64,000 nt of DNA from assembly GCA_037903475.1 (NCBI GenBank), contig JBAJFG010000359.1:392001-456000 (forward strand), in the 5' to 3' direction. A program made the translations under genes and the position numbers. The DNA comes from Ancylostoma caninum (lineage: Eukaryota > Nematoda > Chromadorea > Rhabditida > Ancylostomatidae). The notes below the pieces were generated by a model that was not told the origin of the DNA, did not search any database, and saw only the letters and a program-made list of their open reading frames with translations. Positions 55,584 through 64,000 of the stretch are shown in pieces (position 1 is the first letter of the stretch; each line of letters opens with the position of its first letter).

Positions 55584-58568
55584 CTGAAATTTCATATTCA
55601 GAAATAACATTGATAAGAACGACCTTCAAAGGGTGGCTCAACCTGTTTGACCCTTGAAGCAGACATTTAGGTACGGTGCAGCGGTTTATATATGAGTATA
55701 ATATGCAGCTTTGAGAGAGAACTTTTAGACAGACACGTGAATATGTGTTACAGCTGTACAGCCTCGATACTATGTGAGAGGCATTTTCTCCCTTGTATGT
55801 GTGTACCCTCTATGATGAGTGAGCATGCCATGCGTTATCAGCGTAATGTATGGCGCAGCGTTGTAGGACATCACTGGGCGCGTTCTAGGTGTGTATCACT
55901 CGTCACCGTCCGACTGCGCCTGTGCCATTGCTGGTGAATAAATGTATCGAAGCTCGTGGATCGCGGACACCACAATGTGGTTATAATGGTGGGTTTCTGC
56001 ATACTACGAGACATATTAACAGTACGAGATGAAATCTTCGAGAAACTCGTAACCTCTAACTTTACAGCTACACTGAGCGTCGAAGGAGCTAACGAATTTG
56101 CGGACATTTGTGCCCAGAGCAGCACGACTGTGAATAGCAGTAGAATCGCTATTGTGCGCTGCCGTTGTATGTAATTGTAGCGATATTTAGAGTTGTTATG
56201 TCGTAAAATCAGCACGGCACAATTGCGCTGCTGTAATCGTGATTTTGTGGATTTCGCAGGTAAAATTGATAAAAAGCTGCGCATATTTCGGAAATATGTT
56301 TCATAGCTAAGTGCGACAAAACAGAAGCCCCCTGTACAATTCTTATCTCGAAAATACTTCGAACTTTTTTCTATTCAGTGGAGGGAAGAACATGATAAAG
56401 CATGGGCTTCTGGCGAAGAAATAGTTGAGCAAACGTTGTTCGACTATCAATATGACTAAAATTTACATGTATACTATACAAAGGAAGTTTAAAAAGGAAA
56501 GCTCCGTACGCTTAACACGTTCGCGACGTTGCGATTTTGGCAAGGTGTGCCCCGTGAGACACGCGCACTCGCTCAAGCATGCGTCTGTGCACGACCAGTC
56601 GCGAACGGGTTAAACAGACTCGCACGTTAGAGACATGTAATCAATGTATGAAATAACTATTCTCATTTTCGTTATTTTTGCTTCTTGCTTCTTCAGATGA
56701 ATGGGGAACTTCAAAGATCTAAGCCAAAACATTCCAAACGTGTTCACCTGCGAATGAGTTCTACAGCATCCTCGTACTTCATACCAGCTTCAATTAATGC
56801 AAGTGCAACGAGAACAGGAGCTCGACCGAGACCGGCCACGCAATGTACAGCGATGCATTGTTCCGGATGGTCACGGAAGGAAGCACGTACCAATTGTAGC
56901 CAATCACGAATCACCTAAACATGCTAAAATCATGATGGAACTTCGGTCAAAATGAAAAGAAAAACCAGCCTCAGGCGGTGGAGGTGATCCATCCGAGAAC
57001 TCCCAATCAAGAACATCTATACCGTGGTCACGCAATGGTTTTGTTGCATACGTTGGTTCGCAAACGCGCACAACGGCTCGTGCCGAATGTTTATCTAGCT
57101 CCTGAAACCGCCAAGCGATCAAACACTTGCCAAAGCGGGATTTACAATATTAATACCAGTGGCGTGAGTTACAGAAAGCTCCAAATGTCCGCAGTCAAGA
57201 GGAGGGTGGCCACGGCGCGGCTCCTTGATCAGACACACGCGCTCTCTATGCTGCCTCTGGCTTCTCTGACTCTGCAGGCAATCGGTGACAGCATGCAGAG
57301 CGCTTGTGAGTGTGGAGCGTTATACCTGTAAAGGGCAATGCGGTTCAGCTCTGCGATTGGTTAATTGATGCAACTGGTCGATCACAGAGCTCATTCGCGC
57401 CGCCCACTCCAGGTATAACGCTCCATACCCGCGCTTGTGTCTCTGCCTAAAGCCTCGTCGTGGCCACGCCCCTCTTGACTGCGGACATTTGGAGCTTCCT
57501 GTATGATCTTACCATAGGATGGGGTATGAACACGAGTTCGAGCGTTTTTTTTTTCAGTTGCGATTTTTTCCAAATACCCAAGAGTCAGTATAAAGAAAAA
57601 GTGTCGAGTTAAAAGAAAATTTCGCTTCTCCTAGCATTCCGTTCAAGGCTTGCAGGCAGTCAAAATCTCCTAAAGTGATCTTTGCCTTGCCCATAGAAGT
57701 AGAAATGGAAGAAAATCAGCTATCTTCCAGCAACGAAGCTGAAGAATGAAATTAAGGAAATTAAGAGAAGTGTGGATACATGTGAGGGAAAAAATGGAAC
57801 AGAAGCTGTGAGGAAAGATGGAAATATGTGATTGGATATGAAGTCAAAAATTGTGACTGTAGTGTGTTGGTTGTGTGAGAGTCGGCCGTAGCCCGTGATT
57901 TTCGATTTCGCAATGTAATTGGAGTACCGAATTCCACAGATTGGAAGGCGTTGGACAGATGAAGAATTGTACCGTTAGCACTGGAAATACTCATGGAGTG
58001 GAGCAGATCTTCAGAAAACCTAGGAAATTAGGCGGGCACTTTGTTTATGTAATAACCTTCACCACAGAAACTATTTGCCTTTTTCGAGAGCAACACCTTT
58101 TGCAATAGTTTCAGTTTATTGAAGGATAGATGTATTAGTAGTGAGTGAATCGAAAAACGGATTGTAACTGGATAGTCCAGGGAAATATAGAAAAAAATCT
58201 GCATAAGCGCAAATAGAATTCGAATGTTGATATTGATATGTTGTGGTAACGAAATTGGGACCTTTGAGAACAAGGAAAATAGCGAGAATTAGCAGGGTTT
58301 TTTTTTGTGAGAATTCTCTTCGCATACAAAACGAAATGAGATGATTTGCATATGGGAGTCAAGAAGAGAGAATACTCTATCGTGTCATATTTCATATGAT
58401 GGGTGAACTTAAACCTACCTCTATAAACGCGTGAATTGAGCTATCACTTGGTCTGTCAGTGATTAGAAAACGCATTCGTCCATATAAAATCTCCGACGGT
58501 GCAGGTTTAAAGTAAGCGGCTCCAGCAGCAGAGCTTGCGATCCGCTTCTGTGTCGTCGAAGTGCCCAT
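55460..58568 (-). CDS. prl-1: PRL/PTP4A-type protein tyrosine phosphatase
   Basis: A prenylated dual-specificity-like phosphatase of the PRL (PTP4A) family, which acts at membranes and, in characterised animals, also binds CNNM magnesium transport proteins. Exons 58568-58419, 57101-56970, 56914-56748, 55583-55460 give 573 nt, 190 residues, close to the family's size. Visible hallmarks: [12 protein letters not shown] (31-42), VVRVCE with the regulatory Cys64, general-acid loop DWEFSDG (Asp87), active site [10 protein letters not shown] with nucleophile Cys119 and Arg125, [18 protein letters not shown] near the C terminus and a CaaX box CTIM (Cys187). The N terminus is about 15 residues longer than mammalian PRL. 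The ATG at 58568 is the first in frame before the conserved core. The intron 2 donor is not GT (see its exon). Same strand as the TSR gene downstream. Confidence 0.95.
56512..56613. mobile_element. TTAA-flanked MITE in prl-1 intron 3 to 4 region
   Basis: 102 bp from TTAACACGTTCGCGACGTT to CCAGTCGCGAACGGGTTAA, nearly symmetrical ends. It lies between prl-1 exons 3 and 4. Confidence 0.78.
56748..56914 (-). CDS. prl-1: prl-1 exon 3 (catalytic P-loop)
   Basis: 167 nt, acceptor CATGTTTAG, donor CGCAG|GTGAAC, phase 0 in and 2 out. Encodes [20 protein letters not shown], then [20 protein letters not shown] and [15 protein letters not shown]. The HCxxxxxR signature is intact, so catalysis should be possible. 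Confidence 0.96.
56970..57101 (-). CDS. prl-1: prl-1 exon 2 (regulatory Cys and general-acid loop)
   Basis: 44 codons from acceptor GGTTTCAG. Encodes [20 protein letters not shown] through [13 protein letters not shown]. The only GT nearby (G|GTTTTT at 56966) shifts the frame of exon 3 into a stop. Ending at GAG|GCTGGT (a GC donor) restores the frame and gives the same loop length as mammalian PRL (DGxPPPxxVxxDW). Confidence 0.9.
57171..57502. mobile_element. foldback MITE in prl-1 intron 1
   Basis: 332 bp. ACAGAAAGCTCCAAATGTCC at the left and its near complement at the right, sharing GCAGTCAAGAGG and GGCCACG; an inner pair GAGCGTTATACCTG/CAGGTATAACGCTC. No coding content. Confidence 0.85.
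58419..58568 (-). CDS. prl-1: prl-1 exon 1
   Basis: 50 codons from ATG to GAG|GTAGGT. Encodes an Ala/Ser-rich N terminus ([20 protein letters not shown]), then [20 protein letters not shown]. Phase 0 out. Confidence 0.94.
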
Positions 58569-58689
58569 TTTCGAAATGTTGAGCTGAAACTCACCTACTC
58601 AGATAACTGTATAAGGCAAACGCACCACAACCTGGCAAGCCACACCGCCAAGAAATAGAAGGCAGACATTGCTGCAAGAGGAAGAACTG

Positions 58690-59850
58690 CTGCAGTCCGA
58701 CCAGGGGTGTGCGAAATTTTCTGTTTTCCGTTCTACACTTTCCGTTTCCCGCCCATTTTTGGTCTTCCGTTTTACGTTTTACGGGCTTCTGGCCCGGAAA
58801 ACGGAAAATCCCGGAAAATCATATAGGGAGAAGGGACTGTTGCTTTCGGGGGATTTTCCTGAAGAGGGATGTTTCGGTGCGCAATGTACATGAGTTCACA
58901 ACAATGGCGCCAAAATTGACGTCCAAACGCCATTTACCAAATTCGAGTTTTTTTTTTAACTTTCTTTTCTCAGCCGCTGTGTAAACTCTCCGTCGCAATT
59001 TCGCTGGTCTTCATCATCGTTCCAAAAATGCCATACAAGTGCCCTGCTCTTTTCAAAATTCTCAAAAAAAGGTGCTACAGAACTGTGGGGTGAACTGATA
59101 TAAAAGTTCAAGTTCAACTGTGACGTGCCATGGTAAAAGCATCAAGCATTCTTGCGAAGTAACGCATTGTGTAGGCTTTCTTTCAACGTCAAAAGCATAA
59201 CGCCACATCATATTTGTCACTGTTTTAATCAGACGATGATACCCATCTGCACACTGGCGCTGCTGGTGTCTGATGTTTTGCGTGACATTTAGGCCGCTTG
59301 TGTTTCACATTCGCCACACACAAATCTTCTCCTCCCTCCTCCATCGCTAACTACTTCCAACGTGATCCTTTATGAATAACGTGATCCTCCTCGGATCCCA
59401 AATGTATTAACTACCGTAGTTACCCTTTTGTCTGAATTTTTGCAGAATAGGTCTGCTCCAAAGTAGAGCAAAGAAGTTGCACTTTTCACACTTTACAGCT
59501 CCTCGTCTAATTAAACACTCAGTGAGAAAGATGCTTATCGAGTATATCACCCTGATAATCTCTTGTAATAGGTGAAGAATAGATAGTCCTCGATCTCGCT
59601 ATATTCCAGACGTTTGAAGTAAGAACCCTCTGTATACTTGAAAATACCTAGTTACTTGAAAGAGTCACCACTTATGCTCATCAAGAAGATACTTGAGAAA
59701 TCCAATGTTGAGGAGGACTCTTGGTCACAAGCCTATGCTTGGGCAAAATTCTCCGTTTTCCGTTTCCTGCCCATTTTTGGCCTTCCGTTTTACATTTTAC
59801 AGGATTTCGAATTTCACTTCCACACATGCCTGATTCCGACTACTAAGAGC
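58690..59850. repeat. two copies of a short pyrimidine-rich repeat
   Basis: GTTTCCCGCCCATTTTTGGT at about 58743 and GTTTCCTGCCCATTTTTGGC at about 59762, each within TTTTCCGTTT-rich sequence. They lie upstream of prl-1. Confidence 0.55.
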
Positions 59851-59954
59851 AGCAAACCCCGTGCTTCGGCTGCGTTTTCTGCCTGATGAACTGTAGTGCC
59901 GTTCAACCTGCGTTCTGCTTGCTCCTTGCCATGTGGCGACACGCCCCCTGGGAG

Positions 59955-60110
59955 GTGTATATAAGCCGCTGGTTGAGCATCAAAGTTTAGTCTGTCTCCG
60001 CAAGGCGGAGGCAAGGCGAGCCCTGAGATACTCATCAGTCCGGCTGAGGCCCGGGGAAAACTGTGGCCCAGTGCAATAATCGGTCAGACGAGATCTGTAC
60101 GGTGCGCACG
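59955..60110 (+). promoter_or_regulatory. TATA-like box followed by stable hairpins
   Basis: GGTGTATATAAGCCGC with, about 40 nt on, CTCCGCAAGGCGGAG (a perfect 6-bp-stem hairpin) and GCCCGGGG. It looks like the promoter and start region of a mobile element rather than of a host gene; no ORF follows. Confidence 0.35.
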
Positions 60111-60159
60111 CGTGCGGATGCGGACCTAGAAGTCCGCAGCGTCCCTTAAGCGCTGCCTC

Positions 60160-60975
60160 GAAAAGCGGGTGTAGGTCGTATGGCGCGATTCTTCGGGTGG
60201 CACAATAGACGGGCAGAGACTGGGGCGCGCTACTACCACCCGATTATGGCCACGCGTCGCGGTTTACCTGGATCTGCCTGACGAAGCAACTCGTCCACCT
60301 TTCCGGCATTACCCTACGGTGGAAGAGATTGCACAGAGTTACAGACACCTCTACATAACGAACCCTTGAAATTAGGTTTCGCTTCCAATGCGCTGCACTT
60401 TTATATACAACTGATGGGGTTTTGAAAAAAAAAGAATTGATAGGGTTTCTAGGAAACTAATCTTTAAACACTAACTTCACGTCAGGTATTTGACTTGATA
60501 GGAGTCATTCCTAGCACCCTCAAATGTTCAAGAACTTCAGAGAGCCAGAAGTTCGGGTAATTCAATCATTCAGCAGTTTGAAAGACTACTTATTAGAAGT
60601 ATTTGTTTAGATTTTCCAAAAAGCTTCTTATTCTGACAGAGTATTCATTGGGCTTCCGTAGAAATTTCCTTGTTTTGACAGCATATTCACTTGGGTATTC
60701 AGATAAGCTTTATGTTCGAAACCTTCGTTCATCCGTATACCATAAAAACCAGTAGCACCGCTAGTTCAACGTTCTTCTCCACTGTCGGATGATGGCTGCA
60801 TGGACGATCCAGGCAACCGCGACGCGGGACAGGATGCCGGGTGGTAGGACGGCACTCAGACCTCGTCTGCCCATAGTGCCACCCGAAGAATCGCGCCATA
60901 TTACCCCACCCCCGAAAAGCGCGTACGTGTTCGGGCCTATTTTTGGATGACGTTGGGTAAGCATCCACTTACCCA
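60160..60975. repeat. inverted pair of a 180-bp GC-rich repeat
   Basis: 60160-60335 (plus) and 60930-60750 (minus) share TATGGCGCGATTCTTCGGGT and CGCGTCGCGGTT.CCTGGAT. The intervening 415 bp is AT-rich and unique. Confidence 0.75.
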
Positions 60976-61208
60976 ATTCTACAGTACGAACACAGCCCTG
61001 CGCCCCAATCGAGCTGCGATGCTAGGTTTGAGACATGCAAACCAGTTCATCGCCCCCGAAACACAGCCTTCCCGGAGCGAACGCAGCTCGTGGGGCAACA
61101 AAATGAGCTTTAACCTAGTGGTGTAACTGCTGTTGAAATGTGTTTGGCCTGTGTTCGTCGTTTCGGAATCTCTGAGTAACTTCAGGGACTTTTGCACTAT
61201 TTCATAAA

Positions 61209-62096
61209 TATTAGGTTGTAACATAAGTTTCCGCTGTTTTCGCATAGGCATTTTCGAAGGCTTCTGATAAATGAATATCGATTAGATTTCGCTTATCTCT
61301 AGATACTGTTTTGAAGCGCGTGGTCCCGCGAACATTCTGGAATGTGAGACCGATTTTTGTGTCTTATTTTGAAGATGTAATTAACTTCGGAGTGAATCCT
61401 TCAAGAATGCAAATTCGGTAACTGCACTTGCACGAATAATAATTTTCCCATAAAGTCGAATGAGACTAACCAAATTTGGATGGAGTAATCTCGAGGCCAT
61501 TCTTATTCTCCCTGGTTCTTTCCCTCCCCGTTTTATTGTCCACTGGTCTCAGGCGCCTAAACCAAAATTGGTGACCCAAAATTTTGATTATGCCATATTT
61601 CTCTCTGGAGTTGAAGCGAATCGAAGTGGGATTTCTTCCACTGTAGCTATAAACATCAACCGTTTGCGGAAACTAATTGGTGGAATTTTGGGATGAGTTC
61701 CAAGCGCTCTGTGGAAATCACTCCTTTCTGCCATACCGCTGAGGGCGCCCTAATTTTGTTGGTCGAACTCTCTGGAAAGGCGAGGAAAAGAAATTCTTAA
61801 TTGCGCATTGTGTAGCATAAATCTAGTTCTAACCATGCATTGATTATCAGATCACAAAAACATCTACTGCGCGAGAACCGATTTGTCAAAATCAGCCTAG
61901 CACTGCCCGACTCAGTTCTTTGCCTCGCAGTCCACGGATTTCTGGAGCAGCGGCGCCGAGCTCCTGCTGTAAAAACGGCAAAAGAACAGCGACTGCAATG
62001 GTGCATACTTCGACTGATATCTACTCTTATTTGATTTTTTTACGAAACTTTTTCTTCGAAAATTTCAAAACAGCGAAACTTATGTTACAACCTAAT
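61209..62096. mobile_element. mariner-like non-autonomous element, copy 2
   Basis: About 888 bp. Inverted ends TTAGGTTGTAACATAAGTTT (left) and the complement at the right, both continuing CGCTGTTTT. Interior homologous to 38.47-39.26 kb. No transposase catalytic motif. Ends resemble mariner-type TIRs. Confidence 0.8.
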
Positions 62097-63461
62097 GCAA
62101 CTGATTCCTATAATTACATAGCCCTTCAGCCAAATGCAACAATTTCGTTGGAATCAAGAGAACACTAATTGAATGTTGAACGTAACATGATCAAGCATTT
62201 TCTCGAAGTAAGATGTTAATTACATAGACTGCAAGGAGATTAGGTTAATGTTTTATATGAGAAAAGGTTTTCCGCCAAAAAAAAAAAGCAAACAGAATTA
62301 TGGATTTAACAGATGTATATGGCTTGCTTATAGAAGTTCTGAAATGAAACGCCTCATCACCATGGTACAGTACAGTGGTAAAATATTTGTTTATTACGTC
62401 CCTTCAGTTCTTGCTTAGGGATTATTGAAGGGCTGCAATAGATGGCTCTCTCTCAACTTGACAACATTGGCGCACCACCAGTTCGAGTCGTATTTTTGGC
62501 AGCTAAAAGGGAGGAGGGTGGCACGAGGGTCGACTTTATGTCAGCTTCACACTTGACCCTGCCACTGGAGCACGCAAATTTGCAAACATATGGTTAGGTA
62601 GAACACTCTTTGTGTCGGTGATGAGAATAGGATTCACTGGTAACGCTGTTCGAGCCTTCACCAGGCAATTTATAACCAATCCGGAACGTTAGGAGGAAAA
62701 GCCCATGAAATCGACGTACCGGAGGTTGATCAATCAGGGCAAAAAAAGTGCGAATGCATGCTAGAAGCATCCTAAGTTAACCTATGCATACCGAAAGTGA
62801 GACATCGGCTGGACAAATACAGCATCGAAGTCAGCGATTGGAAGCGTGCACATCAGAGCCAATTAGCACTAGTAACTTTCGCAATTTCGAGTTATTTCAG
62901 CAAATTTTAACGTAGAAGAGATTCAGCCAATCCGAAACTGACACTTTCTGGCGGGGATGGGACTCACGCAACAATTACATTACTGAAGTGAAAACGCATC
63001 AAAAAGCATGATTCCTTGAGCATGCGTTCAAAAATGGATCAAAATCCCTCATCTATTATCATTTAAAATCCAGCTCGACAGCTGGAGCAACCCTTCGTAT
63101 CAGCAATTCCAATTTCAACCTGAAAAGAGTAGGTACCGCTGGAATTCCTCAAATTCGGCACGGTAAAGAATGTGATCACAAGCCGAACTGACCATTGGCG
63201 GTGCACCGACAGTAAGTGTCGATAAGAGCGCGTCTTCCGCAGCCTCGAGAAACACGCGGCGCGATCGCGCCAGAATCCTCTCCGCAACGAAATGCAAAAT
63301 TGCACCAAAAAACTGCAAAATGGATACGATATTCGGGCTCAGTACCTCAGACACCCCCCCCCCGCCCTCTATGCAAAGTCTCAGCCAAAAAAATCTTTGA
63401 AGATTTTGGGGCCAGTAAAGTTGAATAGTGCCGTGATTATTCGTCCATTCACAGAGAGAAG
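62097..63461. other. no gene seen
   Basis: A 238-codon minus-strand open frame runs from 63831 to 63115 but half of it is foldback element sequence; no motif supports coding. Confidence 0.4.
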
Positions 63462-63910
63462 TTAAAGGCAGCAAGAGCCGAAATCCTCGACTCCGAGCTG
63501 AGGTGCGGGTGGTGAAGTACAGACACAGCACATCATAAATGTGAAACGAATACAGACAATGATGGCTTACCTGCAGGGAAACTGGAACTGTCGTCGCGAA
63601 CACACCTGGTCTCGTTCGTGCGCGGACGAGTTCTCCGATGTCAGGTGTGCGCGTCCCAGCACGAAACCCAGCGAATTGAACGCATTTCGTACTACCTTTG
63701 CGCCAAACCATGCGCCACAATGGGTTCAGCGCCGAGAAAAACTCGTACCGGCGCGAACTCGGCGGGGCGTGTTCGCAACGACGTTTCCATTTTCTCTGCA
63801 GGTAAGCTATCATAGTTTGTGTTCGTTTCACATTTGTGATGTGCTGAGTCTGTACTTCACCAACCGCACCTCAGCTCCGAGTCTAGGACTTCGGCTCTTG
63901 CTGCCTTTAA
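63462..63910. mobile_element. TTAA-flanked foldback MITE
   Basis: 449 bp. TTAAAGGCAGCAAGAGCCGA at the left and its near complement at the right; arms of about 150 bp share CTCCGAGCTGAGGTGCGG and CTGCAGG. Ends related to the TTAA element at 52108. Confidence 0.82.
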
Positions 63911-64000
63911 CAAATTTTGCGGCTATGTCTTATGTGGTCTTATCGCTACATAAAATTTCTAATGAACGAGAAGCCGTGAGATTTTGCGTCATCATAAGGT

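Noticed and set aside
55871..56284. 137-codon minus-strand frame between prl-1 exons 3 and 4
   Set aside because: Lies wholly in an intron defined by strong splice sites and phase; contains no recognised domain.
60001..60060. Hammerhead ribozyme on the minus strand (CTGATGAG present)
   Set aside because: The second conserved core element GAAA is not at the required distance after a stem II.
63115..63831. 238-codon minus-strand gene
   Set aside because: Half lies in a TTAA foldback MITE; no motif, and similar frames occur in other copies of repeats (for example near 19.37 kb).

Overview
The window looks like repeat-rich genomic DNA of a parasitic clade V (strongylid, hookworm-like) nematode. 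The reasons are spliced genes with short GT-AG (occasionally GC-AG) introns and TTTYAG-type acceptors, a PRL phosphatase of nematode type, RTE- and CR1-like non-LTR retrotransposons, many TIR/foldback elements and long dinucleotide to tetranucleotide microsatellites. Nothing bacterial, phage-like or CRISPR-like is visible. Species cannot be named from sequence alone.

Protein-coding content is sparse and all on the minus strand. (1) A complete four-exon PRL/PTP4A-type phosphatase (prl-1 homologue) lies at 55460-58568: 190 residues, intact HCVAGLGR active site, C-terminal CaaX box CTIM. (2) A very large gene encodes a multi-module thrombospondin type 1 repeat (TSR) protein. I traced 19 exons (33586 down to 2261), all 18 junctions phase-compatible, giving about 709 codons and nine TSR cores. 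The exons are tiny (58-216 nt) and two introns are 9.5 and 11 kb. Its 3' end is not identified and may lie outside the window. (3) Further upstream on the same strand are a signal-peptide exon plus two further candidate exons (43051-42515) and a PAN/Apple-like exon (40199-40356). They may be the 5' part of the same gene, but linking exons are missing. (4) Three phase-compatible exons of an unidentified, possibly membrane, protein lie at 50573-51437.

The rest is mostly mobile DNA. It includes hAT-type elements with 8-bp target duplications (one nested in the end of another), TTAA-flanked MITEs, a mariner-like family, long foldback elements, and two copies of an LTR-like repeat, one interrupted by about 1.4 kb. 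There is a minus-strand CR1-like LINE (about 25.1-28.0 kb), a plus-strand 5'-truncated LINE inserted into a hAT MITE (28.06-29.94 kb), a deleted RTE joined to a CR1-like fragment (47.2-49.2 kb) and tRNA-derived SINEs. Simple repeats include 436 uninterrupted TG units (3047-3918), (GTAT)n, (ATT)n and a 60-bp minisatellite.

Layout: 0-4.5 kb, 3' TSR exons with giant microsatellites; 4.5-15.4 kb, one intron filled with TIR elements and SINEs; 15.4-21.6 kb, the dense TSR exon block; 21.6-31.0 kb, an intron with foldbacks and LINEs; 31.0-33.6 kb, low-complexity linker exons; 34-42 kb, minisatellite, LTR-like and mariner-like repeats; 42.5-43.05 kb, signal-peptide exon; 44-55 kb, repeats and one uncharacterised gene; 55.4-58.6 kb, prl-1; 58.6-64 kb, repeats.
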